The position numbers and the translations under genes were made by a program. Positions 43,300 through 51,652 of a stretch of DNA of 64,000 bases are shown here, piece by piece. Under the pieces are notes generated by a model, which saw only the letters and a program-made list of their open reading frames with translations, had not been told where the DNA came from and searched no databases. Each line of letters begins with the position of its first letter. Position 1 is the stretch's first letter. Origin of the DNA: Candidatus Nanopelagicales bacterium (GTDB lineage Bacteria; Actinomycetota; Actinomycetes; S36-B12; CAIYMF01). The DNA lies in the NCBI GenBank assembly GCA_017848795.1, contig JAFIHG010000047.1, positions 62,001 to 126,000 of the forward strand, in the 5' to 3' direction.

Positions 43300-44310
43300 C
43301 TACTGCACGAAGACGCGTTCGTCGACGAGCTGCTCCTCGACGAGCGAGGCCTCTCGCTCGAAGCGCGCCTGCTCGAACCGTTTGCGCAGCTGCAGGTCGA
43401 CGCGCGCCATGCCGCCGCGGTTCTTCTCGATGGTGAGGACCGCGTAGGAGCGGAACCGTTCGGCGTTGGCGCCGCCGTACACCAAGTGGTGTCTGGCGAC
43501 GACGTCGTACTTCTCGTTCAGGACGAGAACCACATCGGCCTCGTAGGCGAGCGCCGAAGCCCCCCGGAAGTGCTCGGTGCGCAGACGGGTCCCCGCGGTG
43601 ATGCCGGTCGCGTCGCTCGCCGTGACCGCCAGCACCGGGACCGTCAGCCGAAGTGCGAGGTCCTTCAGCGCGCCTGCCACCCTCGCCATCCGCGCCTCTT
43701 CGTTCTCCCCGTCGTCGACGACCTTCTGGACGTAGTCGACGACGACGAGCGGTGCGCTGCGTTCGCCGTCGGCGACCGCGGTTGCTGCGGCCGCGATCGT
43801 CGCGACGTCCGTGTCCACCCCCGCGCGCAGCACGTGCAGCCGCTCGGCGTCCGCGGTCACCGCAGCGAGCGCTTCCGCCCCGCCGGGGCTCGCGGCAAGA
43901 CCGTCGGACAGCGACTGGCCGCTCCCGTCCCCCTCGAGCAGGCCGCGCACGCCCTTGAGCGGGACCGCGTCGACGCCGGCCCGCTCCCCCGCTTCCGCCG
44001 CGATGAGCCGCTCCAGCAGGTTGACGGGGTCGTGCTCGTAGCTGACGTACAGCACGGGATGGCCATCGCGGACGGCACGCCGGGCGATCTGCAACGCGAG
44101 CGTCGTCTTCCCCAGGCCCTGCCCGCCGGCGAGCAGCACCACCTCCCCGGGCCGCAGCCCACCCGAGAGGTACGTGTCGAGCGGGCTGAACCCGGTCGGC
44201 CAGGCCCGGGCGGCCGCGGCCGTCCCCAGACGTAGCAGGCGATCGATCTCGCCGAGCACTTCGCCGAGCCGGACCGTCGAGGGGGTCGTCACGCTCGGCT
44301 GCGTCGTCAT
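43300..44310 (-). CDS. DnaB-like RecA-fold ATPase inside the Tad locus
   Basis: A 336-residue protein resembling the C-terminal motor of replicative helicase DnaB without its N-terminal domain. It starts with TGFSPLDTYLSGGLRPGEVVLLAGGQGLGKTTLALQIARRA (Walker A near residues 61-70), then YVSYEHDPVNLLERLIAAEAG, Walker B APLVVVDYVQKVVDD, VTASDATGI and RGASALAYEADVVLVLNE. The last segment LTIEKNRGGMARVDLQLRKRFEQARF matches DnaB's C-terminal region. It might act in pilus biogenesis, DNA uptake or phage defence. It runs opposite to the tad genes, with 39 bp to tadC and 104 bp to the histidine kinase start. Confidence 0.82.
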   Translation of the reverse strand: MTTQPSVTTPSTVRLGEVLGEIDRLLRLGTAAAARAWPTGFSPLDTYLSGGLRPGEVVLLAGGQGLGKTTLALQIARRAVRDGHPVLYVSYEHDPVNLLERLIAAEAGERAGVDAVPLKGVRGLLEGDGSGQSLSDGLAASPGGAEALAAVTADAERLHVLRAGVDTDVATIAAAATAVADGERSAPLVVVDYVQKVVDDGENEEARMARVAGALKDLALRLTVPVLAVTASDATGITAGTRLRTEHFRGASALAYEADVVLVLNEKYDVVARHHLVYGGANAERFRSYAVLTIEKNRGGMARVDLQLRKRFEQARFEREASLVEEQLVDERVFVQ

Positions 44311-44414
44311 GGGCGCATCGAACCAGGATCCGACCCGGCGCGGAGGTGAGATCCGACATTCCGTACGCGGGGACCGGATGCGACCTTGGCCCGGAGTATG
44401 CGACCGTCCTGCTC

Positions 44415-46196
44415 ATGGCGCGTGGGTGGGACGACCTGTGGATCACGCGTTGGCGCCATTCGCTGGACTCGACCGACGCCATCCAGGTGATCGTGCGCGC
44501 CGGAGTGCTCGGGCTCTGCCTGCTGCTGTTCGCGCTCGACGACGTGTCCCGTCAGACCCGTCCCCCGCTCGCCGTGCTCATCGCGGTCGCGATCATGGCG
44601 AGCATCCCGCTGCCCCCGTCGCCGCTGACCCGGTTGCGCCCGCTCGGCGAGGCGGCGCTCGTCGCTGCGCTCATCGGTTCGAGCCAGCCGCTGGCTGATC
44701 CACTGCTGCCGTACCTGGTGGTTCCCGCACTCGGTGCCGGCCTGCTGCTCGGCGCGATCGGCGCGTGCTCCGCGGTGGCGGTGTCGGCGATCGTCATGGT
44801 CGCGGGGCGGTTCCTCGGCGGTGACCTGACCGACCGGATGGAGTCGACCCAGATCCTGCAGTGGCTCGGACTGGCGCTCGCCACCGGCCTCGTGGGCGCG
44901 TGGGCCCGCTCGGTCGGCCGGCGGGCCGGACTCGCGTCCGACACGTACGTCGCGGCGCACCGGCTGCTCACCCGGCTGCGGGATGTGGCCCGGGCGTTGC
45001 CGACCGGCCTGGACGAGGTCGCGCTCGCCCAGCAGGTGCTCACCCGTCTGGGTGAACGCATCGACTTCGAACAGGCCGCGTTGTACGCCATCACCGACGC
45101 CGGGCTGCTGCAACCGCTCGCCTTCGCGGGCAGTGACCGGGTGGACTGGGACCCGCAGCTGGACGAGGGCATCTGGGCGCGCGCGTGGAACAGCGGACGT
45201 CCCCACCAGCAGAACGGCATGTTCCGTTCTCCACGACGGGGCCACTCGGCGGTGCTCGCCCTGCGGCTCGGCGAACGCCGGATCGGGGTCATCGGGCTGG
45301 AGCGCAGCGGCGGTCAGTGGCCGCACCGCCAACTGGTCCGGGCCCAGGACCTCGCCGACGACGCCGCGCTGCGGATCGACACCGGTCAGCTGTTCAGCGA
45401 GGTGCGCGCGCTCGCGACCGTGGAGGAGCGGCGGCGGCTGGCCCGCGAGATCCACGACGGGGTCGCCCAGGAGATCGCCTCGCTCGGTTACCTCGTCGAC
45501 GACCTGCGCGCCCGTACCAAGGACGGGGAGGCCCGCGACGAGCTCGCGCATCTGCGTGACGAGCTGACCCGCGTCGTCACCGAGCTGCGGCTGTCGATCT
45601 TCGACCTGCGTACCGACGTGCAGCCGGCGACCGGGCTCGGTGCGGCGCTGTCGTCGTACGTCCGCAGCGTGGGCACCGGGTCCGGCCTCACCATCCACCT
45701 GGTGCTCGACGAGTCCGCGCACCGGCTGCCGATCGAGGCCGAGACCGAGCTGCTGCGGATCTCCCAGGAGGCGGTCACCAACGCGCGCAAGCACTCTCGC
45801 GCCAAGAACCTGTGGGTTACCTGCCGCGTAGACCCGCCGCGGGCGTTCCTGCGCGTCGCCGACGACGGTGCCGGGCTGGGCGCACCGCGGCAGGACAGCT
45901 ACGGGTTGGAGATCATGCGCGAACGGGCGGCCCGGCTCGGTGCCGCGCTCGCGGTACGGGCCCGGGTGGGCGGCGGGACCGTCGTCGAGGTGACCCTCGG
46001 CGCGGGCACCGCCGCCAGCAGCCCGCTCGGTGCCGCGATTCCGACGGCGTCGCTGACACCGGTGCCCGACGGCACCCGCCGCCGCCACGCGGCACCCGCA
46101 CCTGGCTGGGCGCGGCGCCTGCCCCCACTACGATCGCCCCAGGAAGGGACGCCCGGGTTGCCCCCCAACGCCGTGCCGACCGATCCGGGAGGGTGA
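44415..46196 (+). CDS. Membrane sensor histidine kinase, NarL-pair type, with GAF domain
   Basis: A 593-residue kinase. Residues 25-170 hold about five membrane segments. A GAF-like domain follows (about 200-325: LTRLGERIDFEQAALYAITDAGLLQPLAF). The dimerisation and phosphorylation segment VEERRRLAREIHDGVAQEIASLGYLVDDL carries the phospho-accepting His near residue 346, and a HATPase_c domain ends the core (EAVTNARKHSRAKNLWVT; VADDGAGL; YGLEIMRERAARLGA). The ATG at 44415 is preferred to the upstream GTG at 44346, which lies near a divergent promoter region. It overlaps its regulator gene's ribosome-binding site. Its place in the Tad locus suggests control of the pilins. Confidence 0.88.
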   Translation: MARGWDDLWITRWRHSLDSTDAIQVIVRAGVLGLCLLLFALDDVSRQTRPPLAVLIAVAIMASIPLPPSPLTRLRPLGEAALVAALIGSSQPLADPLLPYLVVPALGAGLLLGAIGACSAVAVSAIVMVAGRFLGGDLTDRMESTQILQWLGLALATGLVGAWARSVGRRAGLASDTYVAAHRLLTRLRDVARALPTGLDEVALAQQVLTRLGERIDFEQAALYAITDAGLLQPLAFAGSDRVDWDPQLDEGIWARAWNSGRPHQQNGMFRSPRRGHSAVLALRLGERRIGVIGLERSGGQWPHRQLVRAQDLADDAALRIDTGQLFSEVRALATVEERRRLAREIHDGVAQEIASLGYLVDDLRARTKDGEARDELAHLRDELTRVVTELRLSIFDLRTDVQPATGLGAALSSYVRSVGTGSGLTIHLVLDESAHRLPIEAETELLRISQEAVTNARKHSRAKNLWVTCRVDPPRAFLRVADDGAGLGAPRQDSYGLEIMRERAARLGAALAVRARVGGGTVVEVTLGAGTAASSPLGAAIPTASLTPVPDGTRRRHAAPAPGWARRLPPLRSPQEGTPGLPPNAVPTDPGG

Positions 46197-46198
46197 CG

Positions 46199-46840
46199 AT
46201 GGCGATCAGCGTGCTGCTCGTGGACGACCACGAGCTGATCCGGCAGGGCCTGCGCCGGGCGTTCGAACGCGACGGCGACTTCGAGGTCGTCGGCGAGGCC
46301 GGCACGCTGGCGGACGCCCGGCGGCTGCTCGCCCTCACCCGCCCGGACGTCGTGATCCTCGACATCCGCCTCCCGGACGGCAACGGCCTGGAGGCGGCGC
46401 GCAAGCTGCGCGCCGAACGCGACGAGCTCGGGATCGTGGTGCTGACGATGTACGCCGGGGACGAGCAGCTGTTCGAGGCGCTCGAGGCCGGCGCTTCGGC
46501 GTTCGTACCCAAGAACTCTCCGAGCGAGGACGTCGTCGCGGCGGCCCGGCACGCGGCGAGCTCGCCCCGTGCGTTCACCGCCAGCGACCTGGCCGAGGCG
46601 ATGAAGCGGCGGATGTCGCCCACCGGACCGCAACTCTCGCCGCGCGAGAAGGAAGTTCTCGGCCTGCTCGCCGACGGTCTCGGCGTCGCCCAGATCAGCC
46701 GCCAGCTCTACATCAGCGAGTCGACGACCAAGACCCACATCTCCAAGCTCTACGAGAAGCTCGGCGCCGGAAACCGCGCGCAGGCGCTCATGACCGCGCT
46801 GCGGCTCGGCCTGCTCAAGCGCGACGAACCGCAGGTCTGA
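46199..46840 (+). CDS. NarL/LuxR-family response regulator
   Basis: A 213-residue regulator with a receiver domain (about 1-120: VLLVDDHELIRQGLRRAF; phospho-Asp in PDVVILDIRLPDGNG near residue 55; switch Lys in AFVPKNSP) and a LuxR helix-turn-helix (LSPREKEVLGLLADGLGVAQISRQLYISESTTKTHISKLYEKLG). The ATG at 46199 has GGGAGGG 5 nt upstream, inside the end of the kinase gene, so the pair is translated together. The pilin gene lies 178 bp downstream and is a natural target. Confidence 0.92.
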   Translation: MAISVLLVDDHELIRQGLRRAFERDGDFEVVGEAGTLADARRLLALTRPDVVILDIRLPDGNGLEAARKLRAERDELGIVVLTMYAGDEQLFEALEAGASAFVPKNSPSEDVVAAARHAASSPRAFTASDLAEAMKRRMSPTGPQLSPREKEVLGLLADGLGVAQISRQLYISESTTKTHISKLYEKLGAGNRAQALMTALRLGLLKRDEPQV

Positions 46841-46848
46841 ATGGGGTC

Positions 46849-46893
46849 GTCGGTGGGCCGAACCGCCGCCGCCATGTGGCGGAGGCCACCGAC
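46849..46893 (+). terminator. Stem-loop after the response regulator gene
   Basis: GTCGGTGG (46849-46856) pairs with CCACCGAC (46886-46893), with an inner CCGCC/GGCGG stem. It lies 8 bp after the stop. It lacks a U tract, so it is a plausible but unproven terminator separating regulator and pilin transcripts. Confidence 0.4.
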
Positions 46894-47018
46894 CAAAAAG
46901 CCGATCAAGGACCGCACCGTCGTGGGATGATCACCGGCCCGCGCTCCGTCACCCTTTTCGTGCGTGGTAGCGCCCCGGAACCCCCTGGGGGACACGCGAC
47001 CCTCGGGAGGGAACGCAC

Positions 47019-47207
47019 ATGATCACTCGAATCCGCCGTACGCTGCGCCGTGACGAGGGCGCCTCCGCCGTCGAGTACGGCCTGCTCGTCGCCGCCATCG
47101 CCGCCGTCATCGTCGGCGTCGTGTTCCTGTTGGGCGGCAAAGTGAAGGACGCGTTCACCAAGACGAACGACTGCATGGCGACGCCTGCCGCGACCGCCTG
47201 CAAGTAG
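47019..47207 (+). CDS. flp: Flp-family type IVb pilin
   Basis: A 62-residue pilin precursor. The basic leader MITRIRRTLRRDEG ends in the prepilin peptidase site Gly14/Ala15, followed by ASAVEYGLLVAAIAAVIVGVVFLLGG with the conserved Glu-Tyr at +5/+6. The short tail contains two cysteines (CMATPAATACK), which could form a disulfide. GGGAGGGAACGCAC before the ATG gives a strong ribosome-binding site, expected for the major subunit. No prepilin peptidase gene is seen in the window. Confidence 0.94.
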   Translation: MITRIRRTLRRDEGASAVEYGLLVAAIAAVIVGVVFLLGGKVKDAFTKTNDCMATPAATACK

Positions 47208-47366
47208 CAGCCTCCGTACATGGCAGCGCGGTGGCGAGGCCACGGCCGCCGCTGGCGCGCAACCGGCGCACGCTGCTGAACGGCCGCTCACGGGCCGGGT
47301 CCGACGTCACTGTCGGGCCCGGCCCGTTAGCGTGTCCGCCGGTCGTCGTCGACGTGGGAGCAGGGG

Positions 47367-48899
47367 ATGTCGCAGCCGGGTCAACCCCTCGACTCGCGCG
47401 CGCCGGCGATCCCTCCCGTCGCGACACCGCCGGAGGAGGTCCCACCGCGACCGGGGCGGTTGGCGGCAGTGCTGGCGAACGTCCCGTTCGCTTTCGTGCC
47501 GGCCGTGGCCGTCATGGCGCTCGCGCTGGTGCTCGCACTGCGCCCGATCCTCGACATCGACCTCTACTGGCACCTGGTCGTCGGCGACGAGCTCCGCTCG
47601 GGCGTGCCGATCTCCCAGGCGGGACAGGGCTGGTCGTTCGCCCCGGTGCCCGACACCTGGGTCTCGAGCCAGTGGCTCGCCGAGATGACCCTCTCCTGGT
47701 TGAACACGCTCGGCGGATTCCCGGCGCTCGTGCTCTACCGCGTGCTGACGGCGCTCGCCGCCCTCGCCGTGACGGCATGGGTCACGCTGCGCGGGCGGCC
47801 GCTGCGGGCTGCGGTCATCCCGTTCGCGCTGGCCGCGACCGCGCTCGGATCCACCAGCCAGGAGCGCAGCCAGCAGCTGACCTACCTGCTCGCGCCGCTG
47901 GTCGGGTGGTGGGCGGAACGCCTGCTGCGCGAGGGACGGCTGCCGCGCTGGTGGATCGTGCTGCCGCTGACGGTCCTCTGGGCCAACTACCACGGGGGTT
48001 GGGTGCTGCTGCCGGCGGTGCTCTGCCTGACCGCGGTGGCGCGGTGGGTCACCCGCGGGGTTCGGGACCGGCCGGCATGGTCAGCGGTACTGCTGTCCGC
48101 GGCCACCTTCCTCGCCGCGATGGTGAGCCCGCTCGGTCCGGCGAACTCGTTGACCGCGTTGGCATTCTCACGGGCAGCGAGCTCGCAGATCGCCGAGTGG
48201 GGACGGGTGGCACTCTGGTCGGACCAGGGCTGGCAGCTGGGCGTGATCCTGCTGCTGGCGGTCCTCGCGTGGTGCTTCGGCCGTACCCGGATCCGTAAGT
48301 CCGACGCGGGTGAGGTCGTACTGGTCCTCGGCATGGTGACCTTCGGATTCCTCGCGTACCGGAACATCACACCCACGGTTCTGGTGCTCGCCCCGCTGCT
48401 CGCCGGCGTCCTTGCGCGGGCCCTCCCCGCACCGGCCCACCAGGGCCGGGCGATGCTCGGGCGTACCGCGTGGGCGATGGCGTTCGCCGGGGTCGTGGCG
48501 GGCGTCGTCCTCTGCTTCGTCCCGGTGCGGGATCTGCACCCGAAGGTCCCCGTCGAGCTCTACGCGCGCATCGGCGCTCACCCCGGGACCATGCGCGTGC
48601 TCGACACCTACAACGTCGCGGGACCGCTGCTCTGGTACGCCGGCGGCCCGGGCCAGGTCCAGCTGGCGATCGACGGGCGCACCGACCGGTACGGCGCGCC
48701 GTACATCGACCGCTACCTCGACACGCTGCTCGCCGCCCGCCCGGGGTGGGCGGCGATGCTCGCGGAGCTGCGGCCCGACGTGGCCGTGCTCTACTCCGGC
48801 GAGGCGCTCACCGGCGCGCTGGCGGCGAAACGCTGGCGCACGGTCGCCCAGGAGCGCGGCGTGGTCCTCATGGTCCCCCCGGATGCCCACGACTGGTGA
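47367..48899 (+). CDS. Large multi-pass membrane protein between the two pilin genes
   Basis: A 510-residue protein I cannot name with confidence. About ten hydrophobic segments are visible. The N-terminal motif LDIDLYWHLVVGDELRSGVPI (about 62-83), followed by WVSSQWLAEMTLSWL, resembles the first external loop of GT-C glycosyltransferases that use lipid-linked sugars; the C-terminal part (from about 390) is soluble and outside. It could glycosylate the pilins, since Flp pilins are often modified, but this rests on position and general shape. The ATG has GAGCAGGGG about 5 nt upstream. Confidence 0.7.
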   Translation: MSQPGQPLDSRAPAIPPVATPPEEVPPRPGRLAAVLANVPFAFVPAVAVMALALVLALRPILDIDLYWHLVVGDELRSGVPISQAGQGWSFAPVPDTWVSSQWLAEMTLSWLNTLGGFPALVLYRVLTALAALAVTAWVTLRGRPLRAAVIPFALAATALGSTSQERSQQLTYLLAPLVGWWAERLLREGRLPRWWIVLPLTVLWANYHGGWVLLPAVLCLTAVARWVTRGVRDRPAWSAVLLSAATFLAAMVSPLGPANSLTALAFSRAASSQIAEWGRVALWSDQGWQLGVILLLAVLAWCFGRTRIRKSDAGEVVLVLGMVTFGFLAYRNITPTVLVLAPLLAGVLARALPAPAHQGRAMLGRTAWAMAFAGVVAGVVLCFVPVRDLHPKVPVELYARIGAHPGTMRVLDTYNVAGPLLWYAGGPGQVQLAIDGRTDRYGAPYIDRYLDTLLAARPGWAAMLAELRPDVAVLYSGEALTGALAAKRWRTVAQERGVVLMVPPDAHDW

Positions 48900-49064
48900 C
48901 GCTGCGTCGCGAAACGCCTCCGGACCGCGCAGACGATCATCCGTTCGGCGGGGTGCGGATGACCGTCGGGACGATCTTCGCGTCCTGCCCCACCTGCCAC
49001 GCTCGTCCCAGATCCGCCCTCATCCGACGACTCGCACGACTGGTACTGCATCGCGGAGGTGACA

Positions 49065-49367
49065 GTGAGCCCGCGTCGCTTGCTCCTCGCGACCCGCGCA
49101 GCCGGGGGGCGCGCGCACGGTGGCTCAACGTCGCCGGCACGCATCCGCCGGGGCGGTGCCGAGCGCGGCACCTCGGCGGTCGAGTACGGCCTGCTCGTCG
49201 TCTCGATCGCGGCCGTCGTCACCGCGATCGTGTTCTCGGTCGGCGTCAAGCTCAAGGACACGCTCGGCGACACCTGCCGCTCCTTGACCACCGCGCAGAG
49301 CGACGCGAGCGGTCCCGGCGTCGCGAAACTGCGGCCCGTCGGTCACAGCACCGGCTGCAACCCCTGA
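49065..49367 (+). CDS. Second Flp-family type IVb pilin
   Basis: A 100-residue precursor with an unusually long basic leader (about 38 residues, ending RRGGAERG) before the cleavage site Gly/Thr and TSAVEYGLLVVSIAAVVTAIVFSVGVKL. The mature tail has two cysteines (DTCRSLTT and STGCNP), similar in layout to the first pilin. The GTG at 49065 has GCGGAGGTG 4 nt upstream; another GTG at 49059 falls inside that ribosome-binding site. It may be a minor pilin. It is transcribed from its own region or by read-through from the membrane-protein gene. Confidence 0.88.
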   Translation: MSPRRLLLATRAAGGRAHGGSTSPARIRRGGAERGTSAVEYGLLVVSIAAVVTAIVFSVGVKLKDTLGDTCRSLTTAQSDASGPGVAKLRPVGHSTGCNP

Positions 49368-49386
49368 GCGGATCGTCCGTCGCGGA

Positions 49387-50643
49387 TCACTCCAGCGCCC
49401 GGTCCGCGACCCGCGTCCCATGGCCGCCCGCCCACCGCCGGGTGGCCGCGAGCCGCTGCGGGATGCTCGGGTGCGTACCGGCCCACAGCACGTACGCGCG
49501 TGGCGGTTCGAGCACTGCGACCCCTGCGCGCGCAAGCGCCCGGAGCATCGCGGCGTAAGCGGTCGCGGCGTCCTCACCGGCGGCGGCCAGCAGGTCGAGC
49601 GCGTACCGGTCGGCGCGCGCCTCGACGCGCCGCGAGTACGCGCTCTGCGCCGGATTCGTGACCAGCCCGACGCCAGCCAGGTAGGCCAGGGTGAAGGGCA
49701 CCACCCCGACTCCCACGGTGCCTGCCGCCACCGGCTCCCAGGCCAGCAGGACCGCGAGCCCGGCGACTGCAGCCGCCCCGCCGAGAGCGCCGAGCGCCGC
49801 GCCGAAAGCGACATCGGCGCGCGCGACGTGGCCGAGCTCGTGCGCGACGACGGCGCGTACCGCGGGGAAGCGCTCCCCCGACAGCAGGGTGTCGAACACC
49901 ACGACCCGCCGGGTCGGTCCGAAGCCCGAGACGTACGCGTTGTAGGCCGTCGTACGACGGCTCGCATCGGCCACCAGCACGTCGCGCACGGCGAGCCCGG
50001 CGGCGCGCGCCAGGTCCAGCAACGCGGTCCGCTCGGCCGAGGCCGGCAGCGGCCGCAGCCGCAGGAAGAGCGGTTCGACGAGGACCGGCACCACGAACGT
50101 CAGCGCGATGATCGCGAGCGCGGCCGCCGGTACGGCGACCCACCACCAGGCGGGCCCGAGGACAGCGCGCAGCCAGAGCAGCACGGCGAGCGCCGCGGCA
50201 GCGAGCACCAGCGTCAGCAGCAGGCTCTTCACCCGGTCGAGCAGCCATCCACCCCAGCCACCGGCCGTCAGGCCGTACCGCGCGCGGACCCGACGGCCCG
50301 CGATCGCGAACGGCAGCGACAGCAGCCACGCGCCGCCCAGCACGACGACCAGGACGACCAGCAGCGCCACGGCCGGATGCCCCGCGCCCGTGCGCGAAAA
50401 CACGCGGCCGGGCGGACCGAATCCTGCGACGAGCACCCATACCAGGGACAGCACCGACCCGGCCAGCCGCGACGGGAGCAGCGCGGTGAACAGGGCGCGG
50501 GCACGGGCACGCTCGGCGGCCGTGAAGTCCGCGGCGAGCGGGGTCTCGGCGGGTCCGACCGCAGGCGCCGCACGCAGCGCGCGCCGCCCCACCAGGACGA
50601 CGGCGAGCAGCAGCAGCGCGAGCGCGATGGCCGGCTCAGCCAC
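49387..50643 (-). CDS. M48-family (Ste24/HtpX-like) membrane metallopeptidase
   Basis: A 418-residue integral-membrane zinc peptidase. Several membrane segments fill the first 250 residues, then the catalytic HELGH lies near residues 268-272 (VRAVVAHELGHVARADVAFG), with the third ligand Glu in the later SRRVEARADRYALDLL. The CAAX-type motif AYVSGFGPTRRVVVFDTLLSGE precedes it. Such enzymes degrade misfolded membrane proteins or process prenylated peptides. The GTG at 50643 overlaps the upstream lipoprotein peptidase gene by 8 bp, so the two peptidases are co-expressed. Confidence 0.9.
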   Translation of the reverse strand: MAEPAIALALLLLAVVLVGRRALRAAPAVGPAETPLAADFTAAERARARALFTALLPSRLAGSVLSLVWVLVAGFGPPGRVFSRTGAGHPAVALLVVLVVVLGGAWLLSLPFAIAGRRVRARYGLTAGGWGGWLLDRVKSLLLTLVLAAAALAVLLWLRAVLGPAWWWVAVPAAALAIIALTFVVPVLVEPLFLRLRPLPASAERTALLDLARAAGLAVRDVLVADASRRTTAYNAYVSGFGPTRRVVVFDTLLSGERFPAVRAVVAHELGHVARADVAFGAALGALGGAAAVAGLAVLLAWEPVAAGTVGVGVVPFTLAYLAGVGLVTNPAQSAYSRRVEARADRYALDLLAAAGEDAATAYAAMLRALARAGVAVLEPPRAYVLWAGTHPSIPQRLAATRRWAGGHGTRVADRALE

Positions 50644-51613
50644 CCGGCACCGTCCGGGCGAGCGCGCGCCAGCGTCCGAGGAGTACGCCGACAGCGGTTC
50701 CCGACACCGCACGCCAGGCCGCCGTGAAGTCGCCGCTCGCGGCCGTACGGCGGTAGACCTGCAGCAGCCCGCGAACACCGACGCCCTCGACCATCGCGAC
50801 GCAGCCGAGGTGGGCCAGCTCGTACGCCTCGGTGGCACCGGCGCCGACGAACGCGCCGTCCGCCGGGAACCGCCGGGGCACCCGGGTCACGTCGCGGGTC
50901 GCGACGTGCAGCGGCACCCCGGAGCCGCGGTAGCCGAGGTACTCGGCCAGCCCTTCCTCGAGCCAGGTCGGGGTCGTCGCGGTCGCCGGGGCGGCGGTCG
51001 CGACGTGCGTGACCTCGTGGCGCAGCACGATGTTGCGGGCTTGCCAGGTCGTGGATGCGAGCAATGGCGCGTTCAGGTAGATACGGAGGGCTGCCCGGTC
51101 CGCCCCGCCCTCCGCGAGGGTGAGTCCGGCCAGCCGGTCCCAGGTGCGGTGTCCACGGCCGGTGAGCGCGACGAGCTCCGCGCGGCCGGCCGGCACGACC
51201 ACGGTCGCGTGGGCGTACCAGCGGTCCGGGATCGCGGTCCGTACGGCACGTACCGCTGCGTCGGTGGCTGCGGCCCAGCGCCGCAGCTCGGCGCGGGCCA
51301 CCCCGCCGACCCCGACCACCACACTGCGCCTGCCGGGCACCACCGAGATCGGTGCGCCGTGGTACCCGGAAGGGGTGCCGGCGTCGTGCGCGGCGAGCGC
51401 ACGATCGAGCATCGCGCGCAGCCCCTCACCGCCGGCGGCCGGACCGCCTGCCCGCGAGGGGGACGGGTCCGGCGCGGCGGCGGACGACCCGCGGCCGGGG
51501 CCGGAGGCAGCCGGCGTACCCGGTGCGGGGGACGGCGCGGGCGAGCATCCGAGCAGGGTCGCCGCGGCAAGCGCGGCGCACCACCGTCGCGCCCGTCGAC
51601 CCGCTACCTGCAC
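50636..51613 (-). CDS. Lipoprotein gluzincin metallopeptidase (peptidase MA-like)
   Basis: A 325-residue secreted lipoprotein with signal and lipobox ATLLGC (Cys23) and an Ala/Pro/Ser-rich linker (about 24-65). The peptidase domain has the zinc motif VLRHEVTHVAT (about residue 204) and WLEEGLAEYLGY about 24 residues later, which supplies the downstream glutamate ligand. This pattern is known in the peptidase MA-like group. The substrate is unknown, but anchoring outside the membrane suggests envelope proteins. The GTG at 51613 has TAGCAT 7 nt upstream and no ribosome-binding site, so the message is probably leaderless. Confidence 0.85.
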   Translation of the reverse strand: MQVAGRRARRWCAALAAATLLGCSPAPSPAPGTPAASGPGRGSSAAAPDPSPSRAGGPAAGGEGLRAMLDRALAAHDAGTPSGYHGAPISVVPGRRSVVVGVGGVARAELRRWAAATDAAVRAVRTAIPDRWYAHATVVVPAGRAELVALTGRGHRTWDRLAGLTLAEGGADRAALRIYLNAPLLASTTWQARNIVLRHEVTHVATAAPATATTPTWLEEGLAEYLGYRGSGVPLHVATRDVTRVPRRFPADGAFVGAGATEAYELAHLGCVAMVEGVGVRGLLQVYRRTAASGDFTAAWRAVSGTAVGVLLGRWRALARTVPGG

Positions 51614-51620
51614 CCCGCCG

Positions 51621-51626
51621 ATGCTA
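51621..51626 (-). promoter_or_regulatory. Probable -10 element of the peptidase operon
   Basis: TAGCAT on the minus strand ends 7 nt before the GTG at 51613. It would drive both the lipoprotein peptidase and the M48 peptidase. Confidence 0.5.
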
Positions 51627-51652
51627 CGGAGCGTCGAGGTATGCCGGTCCGG

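Noticed and set aside
43300-44310. Interpretation of the DnaB-like gene as a phage or plasmid remnant
   Set aside because: Base and codon use match the neighbours, and no integrase, transposase, terminal repeats or attachment site are seen around it.
43112-44482. 456-codon minus frame overlapping the DnaB-like gene
   Set aside because: Its product is an Arg/Gly/Ala-rich shadow; the 336-residue frame contains all ATPase motifs.
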